A stretch of DNA of 64,000 nt from Pseudomonadota bacterium (GCA_039033415.1 JBCCCR010000010.1:124001-188000); one strand, 5' to 3'. Numbered from the stretch's first letter, positions 54,579 to 63,426 are shown. The notes: generated by a model from the sequence alone, not told the origin. Numbers and translations are program-made.

Positions 54579-54992
54579 CAACAGCCTCTCGACGCAAGGG
54601 GTCCAAGCCACTTAATGCAATCGGCTTGGATGGGACGCTGCTTCATTCAGTCGGTGTTGGGCAATACATCCTCAGCATGCTCGGCGAGGCCTGCTGTTTC
54701 GTCAAGGGTCGGGCACGTTCTACGTGATGAGTTCGCCGCGGCACCGAATCCTGGTTCGGGGCAGGTTTCTCGAAGTCAGTCCAAGTTGACCTTGTCCCTC
54801 GCCCTTGTAAGCGTTGTCCGATTTATAGCTGCCAGACGCACCCCGCTGAAGGTCATAACTGCAAGTCGCACCTTCACGCGAACAGCGCTGCAGGGTTAAC
54901 GTCTGGAAGTCCATTTAGATCGCCCCCAAGGGCGAATGGCGATCCAAACTCACCAATCTGCGAGGTGCTACCTGGGTAAACGGACTCTAGTG
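54579..54992. other. Intergenic region with a possible hairpin
   Basis: No gene is seen. GATCGCC (54918-54924) and GGCGATC (54938-54944) form a 7-bp stem just downstream of the minus-strand sulfotransferase genes and could help end their transcription. Confidence 0.4.
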
Positions 54993-56507
54993 TTATATGT
55001 GCTCCAGGAGTACATCTTCATTTCCATCGAGCGTACGAAACGTAGTGCCGTCAGCGACGAATACGTCTGGCAACGAGGCAATGCGATTCGAAAAACCGCC
55101 GAAAATAGCAGTCATCGCCTTCTGATCTTCGGTGGGCAAGGACGTCCAGTCTGAAGCGCGTTGCACTTGGTCAGGCAAGGATAAATCTGCGAGTCCAAAA
55201 TACCGGGCAACGGCACCCGCATTTTCCCAAAGCGTTTCGTAGCGCAGGAAGACCACGGGATAAGGTGCGTCAGCGTAGAGCCAACTATCCAGATGCTCTT
55301 CTAGACGAAAAAGATCATGGGGCTGACTGAGAAATTCCCTCAGGCCCCATGTCTCGTTTAGTGGGCCGGGTGGGACTTGAAGATTGGACATATGACGAAT
55401 CACCCAATCTGAATCTCCTGGCTTTGTTTCTTCTGGGGTCTCCGCATGGCTCCATGTCATGCCATGCCGCGCATGACGCTGGATGCGCCGACTAAAAAAG
55501 GACAGCACGGCATTGCATGGGTCGCCGAAGACGTAAACGGCACATTGGTGTTCCAAAAGTGAGGGCCAAGGCAGCCGGCGGTGTCCATGACTCCTGTCGA
55601 TGGTAACGCGGTCTTGCACGCCGCATGCCGCGCAAAAGGATTGGCAGAGCACTTTTGATCCGACGCCTCCAGGCGAGACAAAGTAACATTTTAATTCTGG
55701 TGAAAGATGCGAAAGGCTTTGTTCGACTTTGCGAGGACTATTGAGCCAATAGGTATTCACCTTTGGAAGCGTTTGCGGTGAGGTAAAACTGGCGGTCTTA
55801 CTCACTAGCTGGCCCGGCGCCATGGGCTTCAGTCCACATCGGCGCCTTCGGCTCTCCAAGTTGAGTGTTACCTTTCCATTGAGCAGCGTTTCCTCACATT
55901 TCAGAATCGGCGTTGTGGGAAGTAGTGTTGGCAATTCCAAGCTTGCCAAATGGTCGGCCATGACAATATTGGCCCGCCTAAACCCACCCGGTACAGACAG
56001 TCGCTCAACGGCATCTCCGAGAACCTCTGTTCGGATGAAATGCGGGTGCCAAAATCCGAACCGCGAATACGGCACTTCCGCAAACTCCGCCCCGGCCATA
56101 GCGATGGTTCTTGTCGGCTTTTCGAGACCCTCAAGCTCTCGCCAAACCATCAGTTTGACGGCAGCGTAGCGATCGGCTTCACCGTTTTCGATGGCATCCG
56201 CGAGTCGACCAAAATCCAATTTCCGGTTGTAGGCTATGGGCAATCGGTCCGAGTTCTGCCATAAAACCCAATTGTCGTTACCCGCCATCTCTACCAGTCT
56301 ACGAAGTGTTCCCGGGGCAGATGCAGGCATCTCATGTGTCCCAATGTCCAACCCCGGTACGGCTTGTTTGATCGTCCGAGCCACCTCTCGGTCGGCGAAG
56401 GGTACGACAAACTGGATACCATTTGTTGGCAGGAGCTTTTGAATGGCGCGCAGGACGAAAATCGTAATGTCGACCTCACTATCCTGAGTGAATAAAAGCG
56501 CTTTCAT
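54993..56507 (-). CDS. Two-part protein: GT-A-like N-terminus and sulfotransferase-like C-terminus
   Basis: The 504-residue protein begins at ATG 56505-56507, overlapping the stop of the upstream gene by 4 bp (ATGA-type overlap). Residues 1-240 look like an alpha/beta, nucleotide-diphospho-sugar-transferase-like domain: F-T-Q-D-S-E-V-D, W-Q-N-S-D-R-L-P-I-A-Y, and F-G-F-W-H-P-H-F. From about 270 the sequence Y-F-V-S-P-G-G-V-G-S-K-V-L-C resembles a variant phosphosulfate-binding loop, followed by V-F-G-D-P-C-N-A-V-L-S-F-F-S-R-R, like the 3'-phosphate site of sulfotransferases. The family is not certain. With the coupled sulfotransferase it may build and sulfate a surface glycan. Confidence 0.65.
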   Translation of the reverse strand: MKALLFTQDSEVDITIFVLRAIQKLLPTNGIQFVVPFADREVARTIKQAVPGLDIGTHEMPASAPGTLRRLVEMAGNDNWVLWQNSDRLPIAYNRKLDFGRLADAIENGEADRYAAVKLMVWRELEGLEKPTRTIAMAGAEFAEVPYSRFGFWHPHFIRTEVLGDAVERLSVPGGFRRANIVMADHLASLELPTLLPTTPILKCEETLLNGKVTLNLESRRRRCGLKPMAPGQLVSKTASFTSPQTLPKVNTYWLNSPRKVEQSLSHLSPELKCYFVSPGGVGSKVLCQSFCAACGVQDRVTIDRSHGHRRLPWPSLLEHQCAVYVFGDPCNAVLSFFSRRIQRHARHGMTWSHAETPEETKPGDSDWVIRHMSNLQVPPGPLNETWGLREFLSQPHDLFRLEEHLDSWLYADAPYPVVFLRYETLWENAGAVARYFGLADLSLPDQVQRASDWTSLPTEDQKAMTAIFGGFSNRIASLPDVFVADGTTFRTLDGNEDVLLEHI

Positions 56508-57157
56508 AATTGATCGAAGGAATATCCGAATGCGTCGACGTCTGTTCGATATCTGTTTGCGATATAGGTGCTGCTAGCGCTATCGAAATAGGACTGATAC
56601 CGTCCGGGGTGACTTTTGTTTAGGTATGGGACCGGGATTTCAGGCAGACCGAGTCTCGCCGCTAGGGCGCTGAGATCATCGGTCAACGATTCTGTTCTCA
56701 AGATCTGGTCCACGGCTACATGCCCATCAATCGCGACCCAGGAAAAGCAAGAAGGCTCCAGCCAGACAGTACGGTTCGCATCCCGTGGAGGACAAATTTC
56801 GCATTCTATTTCCGCAGCACCCTTTTGTAAGAACTGTTCAAAGCTCGTAGAGGCAACATCGTCCCTGCTTGGCCAATGTGGCGGCCAGCTCTTGGTTTGC
56901 TGGGCCTTTAACGAGGCTTTCCTGAAGGCAAATAAAGAAACCGTTCTTGCCCATGGGTTCCGAACGCTCGCGATCTTCAGGTATGTGTTGAACACTTTTG
57001 GGCGCGCTTTTGCCACGAAGCTAATCGGTTCGTGATTACGCTCTGACAGTCTTTCAACCTCAGGGTCCCAGGTTCGGAGAACTGACGTTAAGGTCGTGCC
57101 ACCGGTCTTAGGCACATGTATGTACAAGAGCTTCAGTTTGTGAGATACGAATGCCAT
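56504..57157 (-). CDS. Sulfotransferase, carbohydrate type
   Basis: ATG 57155-57157 is preferred; TTG 57181 would add eight residues. The 217-residue protein shows the sulfotransferase family 2 5'-phosphosulfate loop LYIHVPKTGGTTL near the N-terminus, then the 3'-phosphate-binding A-S-V-R-N-P-W-A-R-T-V-S-L-F. A closing Y-F-D-S-A-S-S-T-Y-I-A-N-R-Y-R-T-D-V-D-A-F-G-Y matches the common C-terminal Y-x-x-D-x-x-x-F-G-Y pattern. It transfers sulfate from PAPS to a carbohydrate hydroxyl. It is translationally coupled to the following gene by a 4-bp overlap. Confidence 0.88.
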   Translation of the reverse strand: MAFVSHKLKLLYIHVPKTGGTTLTSVLRTWDPEVERLSERNHEPISFVAKARPKVFNTYLKIASVRNPWARTVSLFAFRKASLKAQQTKSWPPHWPSRDDVASTSFEQFLQKGAAEIECEICPPRDANRTVWLEPSCFSWVAIDGHVAVDQILRTESLTDDLSALAARLGLPEIPVPYLNKSHPGRYQSYFDSASSTYIANRYRTDVDAFGYSFDQL

Positions 57158-57340
57158 ATTCGGTTCATCAACGCGATGCAAGACATTCGTTGACGCTATC
57201 GCAATATCGAAGGCTAGCGCAATTGCGTCCGGCTAGCACTTCGAAGTTTTACAGCCTGGGGAATTCGCCTTAAGTTTGTCCACGCCACCCAATTACGTTT
57301 TTCCCATAGGCATCTTTCCAGTGGCAAACACCCGACGTAC

Positions 57341-58549
57341 TTAAAGCGCCTGCTTCTCACCGTTTTGCCTCAGGCGAAAGTACTCACCCTCCTCCAGCAG
57401 GAGGCCCTCGCTGCTGCGAAATGGGAAGCTAGACAGGTAATCTTTGGGGTGTGGGACGTCAATCGCAAAGACCTTGTTATTGAATCGCGCGTTGACGCTG
57501 CCTTGCAGCGTATGGCCAACCACAACGGCGTTTGCGCCGACAGCTCCCAAGGCAGCTTCCACCTGAGCCTGGGTCAAATCATCTTTGAAGTATCCGCGAT
57601 ACCACGCAGGCCCGGTTGTGCTGGAGCGCAAAAACGATTCCGGAGTGACAGCTGTCGGCGTGAAATAGAGCTGCCGATACCCCGATCTGACAATCTCATT
57701 GATCTGGATTACCGAAAACTCATGCTCGGCGAGCTCTGGGTGCAGGCCGCCATGGACAAAGGCCACGCCGTTGATAATTTCAAGCACATTTTTTGATTGC
57801 AGCCACCGACCAAGCAGTGAATCTTCATCGTATAGCTGGTGCTGCTGCTTACCCAGCATGCCTGCTATATAGAAATATTTGTCTTCTGCCGCCTGGAAAT
57901 TGCCCTGCAGATTTTTGATCTCATGGTTACCGATGATGTAGTGCACCACGCCACCTTGCTGACGCGCTGACTGCTCAAGTTTGTAGATCCCCCACAACAC
58001 TTGTGTGGTCGAAGCACCTCGATCGACAAAGTCGCCGACCAAGACCAAATGCCCCTTAGCGAAGGTCCAATTGAGGCTTTCGTCAGCCACGCCGTGAGCG
58101 ACAAGGAAATTCCTGAACGCGCCAAATCCGCCCTCGACGTCTGAGAGGGCGATAATGGGTTGATCGGTTTCATAAATCGCTTGAGGTACGCGGATGTTGG
58201 CGTCGGGCTTGACGGTGAACACACTGCCGTCAGCCGGGAACACAATTTCAATTTCCGAATTCCGATCCTGCTCGATCGCCCGAGTCTCAACGTGATAGCC
58301 GTCGGTGTTGTTGCCCCGAAGCGTTTTTCCAATCAGAGTGCCATTTTCGAAAAAGACGTGGGTTTCACCATCCAGGCGATACGCCAACCTGTCTTCAAAA
58401 AAATGTGCTTCGGCGCCGATGGAAAGACCAAAACAAACCAAAGCAACGAACAACAACAAAAAAGTGATCGAAAAGTGTTTCAAATTAGTAATAAGCAAAG
58501 ACACGAGCCGCCGACGTTTGTTTGGGCGGCCACCGATTCCAGTCTCCAT
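57341..58549 (-). CDS. Membrane-anchored calcineurin-like metallophosphoesterase
   Basis: The start is ATG 58547-58549 within a frame that extends to 58582. The 402-residue protein has one N-terminal transmembrane helix (about 26-47) and a beta-rich spacer. The phosphoesterase core has DVEG at 137-140, GDFVDRG at 172-178, GNHE at 207-210, VHGG at 265-268 and GHT at 345-347. This is the PPP-like set, except that the first motif is D-x-E where D-x-H is canonical, so one metal ligand differs. It resembles Shewanella-type protein phosphatases. The inferred role is a periplasm-facing phosphatase. It is divergent from the MarR gene. Confidence 0.88.
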   Translation of the reverse strand: METGIGGRPNKRRRLVSLLITNLKHFSITFLLLFVALVCFGLSIGAEAHFFEDRLAYRLDGETHVFFENGTLIGKTLRGNNTDGYHVETRAIEQDRNSEIEIVFPADGSVFTVKPDANIRVPQAIYETDQPIIALSDVEGGFGAFRNFLVAHGVADESLNWTFAKGHLVLVGDFVDRGASTTQVLWGIYKLEQSARQQGGVVHYIIGNHEIKNLQGNFQAAEDKYFYIAGMLGKQQHQLYDEDSLLGRWLQSKNVLEIINGVAFVHGGLHPELAEHEFSVIQINEIVRSGYRQLYFTPTAVTPESFLRSSTTGPAWYRGYFKDDLTQAQVEAALGAVGANAVVVGHTLQGSVNARFNNKVFAIDVPHPKDYLSSFPFRSSEGLLLEEGEYFRLRQNGEKQAL

Positions 58550-58650
58550 AGCAATCTCCAGTACTGACTTCGCCACTCGCATTCATCTCGCTGTGCGACA
58601 AAGGGCGAGAGGAATATGCTTGGCAAAACGGCAATAATGACATTAATTAA

Positions 58651-58676
58651 ACATATTGCGCAACATATTGCTTAAA
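58651..58676. promoter_or_regulatory. Possible MarR-family binding site
   Basis: Between the divergent phosphoesterase and MarR genes, ACATATTGCGCAACATATTG contains the palindrome TTGCGCAA and repeated ACATATTG. MarR proteins usually bind 16-20 bp palindromes in their own promoters. The assignment rests on position and symmetry only. Confidence 0.4.
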
Positions 58677-58692
58677 TAACCAAGGACACCTC

Positions 58693-59178
58693 GTGACCGA
58701 CACTCAATTTCTTGACACCAAAGCCGCCTTCGCCTTGCGAGTGACCCAGCTTGCTGAGCGGCTGTATGCGCAGATGGCCGAATCAATGGCGGAGCGCGAC
58801 GTGCGTCTGGCAACGAAGACTATGGGCATCGTGCAGCTGCTCTACTCAGAGGGGCCACACTCTCAAGCTGCCATTGCGCAGCGGTTGCGATACTCGCACC
58901 AGCTCACCGCCCAGAGACTGACGTGGCTCTACAAACACGAGTATGCTTCGGCCGCCCCTGACCCTCACGATGGGCGCCGAAATCTGATTGGGCTGACGGA
59001 TGAGGGACACGCGGAGGGCGCAAAGCTTCAGCGCTTTCTCCCCCTACTCATCGAGGCCTACGAGCATCTCTTCGGCGAGCTCCAGATTGATTTCGACGAA
59101 ATGGTGAAACGCGCCGATCAGCTGCTGCTGGAAACGCCACTGTCTGAGCGTATGCCCCCAGGGCTTGGCAGGGGATAA
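58693..59178 (+). CDS. MarR-family transcriptional regulator
   Basis: The 161-residue protein starts at GTG 58693, with AAGGACA upstream. It has the MarR winged-helix layout: an N-terminal dimerisation helix, then G-P-H-S-Q-A-A-I-A-Q-R-L-R-Y-S-H-Q-L-T-A-Q-R-L as the helix-turn-helix, and D-P-H-D-G-R-R-N-L-I-G-L-T-D-E-G as the wing (canonical D-x-R-D-x-R-x-x-x-L-T). It probably represses a nearby gene in response to a small molecule. The divergent phosphoesterase promoter about 140 bp away is the closest candidate target. An AT-rich stretch with ACATATTGCGCAACATATTG at 58651-58670 contains repeated CATATTGC and may be its binding site. Confidence 0.9.
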   Translation: MTDTQFLDTKAAFALRVTQLAERLYAQMAESMAERDVRLATKTMGIVQLLYSEGPHSQAAIAQRLRYSHQLTAQRLTWLYKHEYASAAPDPHDGRRNLIGLTDEGHAEGAKLQRFLPLLIEAYEHLFGELQIDFDEMVKRADQLLLETPLSERMPPGLGRG

Positions 59179-59674
59179 AAGGGAGAGTTAGTTTCCTTAG
59201 TCTTGAATAATGATTCAGCGACGAAAGCCAGGGGCCAGGACCAAGTGTCAGGTCGGACAGCCAATCCTTTGCGTTTCCTATACTAATACCCAAAGATCGG
59301 AGTGTATCTCGGCAGCAGACAACGCCTTAGGTTTGCTTGTCACGGCCTCGCGTTGCTGTCCTGTGTGAAGGTGGATGCACGCCACATGATCCGAGTCCAA
59401 GCGCCGCTAGCAGCAATAACTCTGGGCGCTCTCAATGGGACATGACATCTAGTCCCCACTCCTAGATTCTTGTCTGCTGCAGCTGAGATTCGACCTGGCA
59501 GTTGGTCCCGTCCCTAGATTTCTGTAGCACCCTTCTCGGACCTGACGTCACGCAGGGCCGAAGCCAATACCCCTATGACGCGCCAAGTGGAGCAAAACTC
59601 TTTTCGCCGACAAGTGACTTGATATTGCGCTATCTGCTAGGTTGATGTTTTCTACCTTGGGATATGCCGATCCA
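59179..59674. other. Intergenic region bounded by inverted repeat ends
   Basis: No gene is seen. GGGGCCAGGACCAAGTGTC at 59231-59249 continues to AGGTCGGAC. An inverted counterpart, CGACCTGGCAGTTGGTCCCG, begins at 59491 and runs to 59514. These are the same ends as in the 122-bp element, here about 284 bp apart, with unrelated sequence between. Confidence 0.5.
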
Positions 59675-61549
59675 ATGAAAAGGCTAACGTTGGTGACTTC
59701 GATAGCTGCGGCGGTTGCCGGCCATTCGTCGCTCGCACAGGAGTCCATCAATCTGGCGGACCTTGATGGCAGCAACGGCTTTGTGTTGACCGGCATTGAT
59801 GCTGATGATCAATCCGGAGTGGTCAGCAATGCCGGTGACGTCAATGGTGATGGCATCGACGACGTGATCATCAGTGCACCGGCGGCCGACCCTGTGGTCG
59901 CTAGCGAGGGGGAGACCTATGTCGTGTTTGGCAACAGCGTCGGATTTCCTGCCAGTTTCGACCTCGCCAATCTCGATGGTAGTAACGGATTTGTTTTGAA
60001 CGGCATCGATATCGGTGATGCTTCCGGGGTCTCGGTCAGCGCCGCAGGTGACGTCAATGCCGATGGTATTGACGATATTATCATCAGCGCACTTGCGGCC
60101 GATCCCGGAAGCAATGCCGAGGGCGAATCCTATGTAGTGTTTGGTAGCAACACCGGGTTTTCCGCAAGTTTCGACTTGTCCAGCCTTAATGGCAGCAACG
60201 GCTTTGTGCTGAACGGTATTGACCCCACCGACCGCTCTGGTCGCTTTGTGGACGGCGCGGGCGACGTCAATGGTGACGGTATCGACGATGTCATCATTGG
60301 CGCTTATCTCGCCGACCCGGGCACTGATGACGAAGGAGAGTCCTATGTGGTTTTCGGCACTGATCTTGGGTTTTCTGCCAGCATCGATCTGGCCAACCTC
60401 GATGGCAGCAACGGTTTCGTAGTAAACGGCATCAATGCCAACGACTATTCGGGACAACTGGTTGGTAGGGCTGGCGATGTCAACGGCGACGGGATCGACG
60501 ATGTCATCATCGGTGCACCAATCGCGGACCCTGGGGGCAGCGCCTCGGGAGCGACGTATGTGGTTTTTGGCAGTGACGCGGGATTTGTGGCGAGCATCGA
60601 CCTGGCCAGCCTGGATGGCAGCAACGGCTTTGCGCTGAACGGCCTCGCGCCCGGGGATATATCCGGAAGGTCGGCGAGCGGAGCAGGTGATGTTAATGGT
60701 GACGGCATTGACGATGTCATCATCGGCGCCTCTTTCGCCGACCCTGATATTGATGGTGAAGGTCAAACCTATGTGGTCTTCGGCAGCAACAGCGGGTTTT
60801 CTGCCAGTTTTGATCTGGCCAGCCTTGATGGCAGCAACGGCTTCGTGCTGAACGGGATTGATGCCAATGACTTCTCTGGCCGCTTTGTAAGCGGTGCCGG
60901 CGACTTCAATGGCGATGGTATCGACGATATCCTTATCGGAGCCGAAGGCGCTGATCCCTCGGGCGATGACTCAGGCGAAACCTACGTGGTGTTTGGCAGC
61001 CGCGCGGGGTTTTCTGCCAGTTTCGATCTGGCCACCCTCGATGGTACCAACGGCTTAGCCCTGAACGGCGTTGATCCCGACGATAACTCTGGATTCACCG
61101 TAAGTGGCGCCGGGGATGTGAATGGCGATGGTATCGATGACATTATCATTGGCGCCGACGGCGCCGATGTCGACATCGGTGGTGAGGGCGAATCCTATTT
61201 GGTGTTCGGCAATGCCACACCACTTGCCTTGGGCCACACCATCGTTTTGTTCGAAGAGAGCGAAGATGAGAGCAACCCTCTCGACTATCGCCTGGATCTC
61301 ACTTTCGCCCCCAACTACGTCGATGTTGATCCATTCGCCGGTGCAGCAGTGACGGCAGATGCTAGCTCTGGCAGCGAGGGGCAGTGGCAGTATTCCACCG
61401 ACGGGGTTGATTGGTTCCCAATGCCGACATTGCTGAGCAATACAGCAGCTGTGGTGCTGACAGGCGAGTCTTCGTTGCGATTTGTTCCGGCTGCTAATTT
61501 TTTCGGCACCCCGGGAGCGCTGACCGTGCGCCTTTGGGACGGACGTTAG
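59675..61549 (+). CDS. FG-GAP beta-propeller secreted protein, 5' part before an in-frame TAG
   Basis: ATG 59675 opens a signal peptide (MKRLTLVTSIAAAVAGHSSL); an ATG at 59645 is an alternative. The mature part has seven repeats of about 70 residues, each with L-D-G-S-N-G-F, then D-V-N-G-D-G-I-D-D, then Y-V-V-F-G-S. They fit a seven-bladed FG-GAP propeller with Ca-binding D-x-N-x-D-G-x-x-D loops. A region with C-terminal F-G-T-P-G-A-L-T-V-R-L-W-D-G-R follows, and the frame then stops at TAG 61547-61549. The same frame stays open after the stop and continues the same domain type, so this is probably one gene of about 888 codons carrying a nonsense mutation. Such proteins act at the cell surface in adhesion or binding. 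Confidence 0.85.
   Translation: MKRLTLVTSIAAAVAGHSSLAQESINLADLDGSNGFVLTGIDADDQSGVVSNAGDVNGDGIDDVIISAPAADPVVASEGETYVVFGNSVGFPASFDLANLDGSNGFVLNGIDIGDASGVSVSAAGDVNADGIDDIIISALAADPGSNAEGESYVVFGSNTGFSASFDLSSLNGSNGFVLNGIDPTDRSGRFVDGAGDVNGDGIDDVIIGAYLADPGTDDEGESYVVFGTDLGFSASIDLANLDGSNGFVVNGINANDYSGQLVGRAGDVNGDGIDDVIIGAPIADPGGSASGATYVVFGSDAGFVASIDLASLDGSNGFALNGLAPGDISGRSASGAGDVNGDGIDDVIIGASFADPDIDGEGQTYVVFGSNSGFSASFDLASLDGSNGFVLNGIDANDFSGRFVSGAGDFNGDGIDDILIGAEGADPSGDDSGETYVVFGSRAGFSASFDLATLDGTNGLALNGVDPDDNSGFTVSGAGDVNGDGIDDIIIGADGADVDIGGEGESYLVFGNATPLALGHTIVLFEESEDESNPLDYRLDLTFAPNYVDVDPFAGAAVTADASSGSEGQWQYSTDGVDWFPMPTLLSNTAAVVLTGESSLRFVPAANFFGTPGALTVRLWDGR
59748..61210 (+). repeat. Seven tandem coding repeats of about 210 bp (FG-GAP blades)
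   Basis: Units start near 59750, 59960, 60172, 60387, 60598, 60813 and 61026. Each encodes one propeller blade with a conserved GATGGCAGCAACGG-like segment. High DNA similarity between units makes recombination and misassembly here plausible. Confidence 0.85.
61547..61549 (+). other. In-frame TAG interrupting the FG-GAP gene
   Basis: The stop lies between G-R and R-D-P-G-E-G. The reading frame is otherwise open from 59642 to 62341, with no frameshift. A single base change would restore it. Confidence 0.8.
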
Positions 61550-61573
61550 CGCGACCCGGGAGAGGGAGTAGAT

Positions 61574-62341
61574 GTGAGCGGCGCGATTGGCGGCCTAGGC
61601 GGATTCGCCAACGACGACAACCTGCTGGTCGTGACTTTGGACATAGCGCCCGTGAATGATGCGCCCAACTTTACGGCGCTAGATCCGCCACCGGTGAACG
61701 AAGACCCAGGCGGCGTCACGGTGACGGGGTGGTCAAACTTCGACCCCGGTCCTGGCGAGTCGGGCCAGATTGCGCTGCTTTATCAGGTAGAGAACATATC
61801 CAATCCGGGACTGTTTTCCGTACTCCCGACCATTGGTACCTTGGGCAATCTGGTTTATGACACCAAACAGGACGTCAGCGGCGTCAGTACCTTTGATGTG
61901 CGGGTGGTTGATAACGGCGGAATCGCCGACGGCGGCGTAGATGTCTCGGGCTTTCAGACTTTTACCGTCACGGTGAACCCGGTCAACGATCCACCGGTGT
62001 TTGCGGCAGATGACCCACCACCGGTGATCGCTGACGACGGCCCTCAAACGGTTAGCCAATGGGCTAGCTTTGATGCCGGCGCGGCCGACGAGTCAGATCA
62101 GCAGGTAACACTTTCGGTGACGAATATCGCTAATCCAGTGCTGTTTGCTGTACCGCCGAGCATCGACGCCAACGGAAACCTCACTTACACTCCGGCCCCC
62201 GGCACCGCAGGCAGCTCGATCTTCACTGTCGTGGCCAGCGACGACGGCGGAACCGCCAACGGTGGCTCAGACACCTCTTTAGCGCAGGAGTTTGTGATCA
62301 ACGTGCGCAGTGAGTTGCTATTTGCCAACGGCTTCGAGTGA
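61574..62341 (+). pseudogene. 3' part of the FG-GAP secreted protein gene, with F-A-N-G-F-E tail
   Basis: This in-frame continuation of the gene interrupted at 61547 encodes about 256 residues. It shows two cadherin/Big-like units, each entered by V-N-D-A-P or V-N-D-P-P (T-L-D-I-A-P-V-N-D-A-P, V-T-V-N-P-V-N-D-P-P), and ends S-E-L-L-F-A-N-G-F-E. GTG 61574 has GAGGGAG upstream, but the product would have no signal peptide, so independent translation would leave an exported-type domain in the cytoplasm. It is better read as the tail of the upstream gene. If the stop is genuine, the truncated protein loses the shared C-terminal tail. Confidence 0.75.
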
Positions 62342-62630
62342 GAATCCGTAAGCAATAGGTAGCGGCGGCGCGCAAAGTGGCTGCGGGTGAAATCCCCACC
62401 ATCGACGACGGAGGCCGAAGGCCAATAGAACCACTTCGAGCCAGATCTACTTGGGTTCTGCCCACCGAAGGTGCCGCAGTCTGGAAGGAGCGTTGCGGTC
62501 AGTCTTCCGACAGGCGTGATTCCCTTTGACCGCAAGTGATGCCATCCTGGATCCCGCTGATACGCGCACTGTTTCGCTTGTCGCGCACAAAACACTCTCA
62601 CCTGCCTTCAAAAAGGGACGGAACGGCGGA

Positions 62631-63410
62631 ATGAATATCAAAATCCTTGGGCTCGCGGCCATTTTAGTTGGGAATTTCGCGCCGACAGCCGCTGACGCAG
62701 TCAACCCGGTTGCCTTACAAAACCTCACAACGGCCGCAGTGATCAGTCAGGTTCGACCCGCCGACAGACGAGATGACAGACGCCAGCGGCGAACCGAGGA
62801 TCGCCGGCGCGAGGACCGCCGCGAAGATCGGCGAGACGACTGGCGAGAGGATCGCCAAGAGGATCGCCGGGACGACCGCCGCGACGACAGGTGGGAGCGC
62901 TACTGGCGCTATCGAATTGGGGTTCGCCTGGCAACGCTACCTCTGCGGCACAGCCGCGTGGTCATCGGGTCCACCGTCTATTACTACGCGGACGGCGTCT
63001 ACCTGGTTCAGCGCGGCGGAGGCTATGTTGTGGTTGGAGCGCCCATCGGCGCTCGCATCGTGGGGCTTCCCTATGGTTTTCGAAGTTTCTGGATCGGTCC
63101 GAGGCGCTACTTTTACGTCAACTCAACCTACTATGTTTACGCCCCTGGCAGTCGCGACTATGTGGTGGTTGCCGCGCCTTCAGGCGCTGAGCAGGCCGTG
63201 GCCAACATAGCACCAGAACCCGTTGTGTACCCGGCAGGTGGTCAATCGGTCGAGCAGATCGATCAGGACCGTTATGAGTGCCACCGCTGGGCGATGGGCG
63301 AATCGGATTTTGACCCCACACGTTCGCAGCAGGACGCCGGGGCGGATCAGGACCGATACAACCGGGCCTTGTCGGCGTGCCTGACGGGCCGCGGCTACAC
63401 CGTTGGATGA
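62631..63410 (+). CDS. DUF6515-like exported protein with Arg/Asp-rich segment
   Basis: The start is ATG 62631, with GGGACGGAACGG upstream; it opens a signal peptide (MNIKILGLAAILVGNFAPTA). The frame to 62526 lacks support. The 259-residue protein has a strongly charged segment (about residues 45-90) of repeated R-x-D-R-R-x-D-R-R units. A Tyr-rich beta region follows (Y-Y-Y-A-D-G-V-Y, G-Y-V-V-V, Y-Y-V-Y-A-P, D-Y-V-V-V). The C-terminus has Y-E-C-H-R-W-A and F-D-P, ending R-A-L-S-A-C-L-T-G-R-G-Y, typical of this envelope family with two conserved Cys. No function is established for the family. Confidence 0.82.
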   Translation: MNIKILGLAAILVGNFAPTAADAVNPVALQNLTTAAVISQVRPADRRDDRRQRRTEDRRREDRREDRRDDWREDRQEDRRDDRRDDRWERYWRYRIGVRLATLPLRHSRVVIGSTVYYYADGVYLVQRGGGYVVVGAPIGARIVGLPYGFRSFWIGPRRYFYVNSTYYVYAPGSRDYVVVAAPSGAEQAVANIAPEPVVYPAGGQSVEQIDQDRYECHRWAMGESDFDPTRSQQDAGADQDRYNRALSACLTGRGYTVG

Positions 63411-63426
63411 AGCAGGAGATCGAGCA

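Noticed and set aside
59684-60766. Minus-strand frame of 360 codons with repeated segments
   Set aside because: It is the antisense image of the FG-GAP blades, which explains its periodicity.
59748-61210. CRISPR-like periodicity
   Set aside because: Repeat period is about 210 bp, the units are coding and translate to propeller blades, and there are no short spacers.
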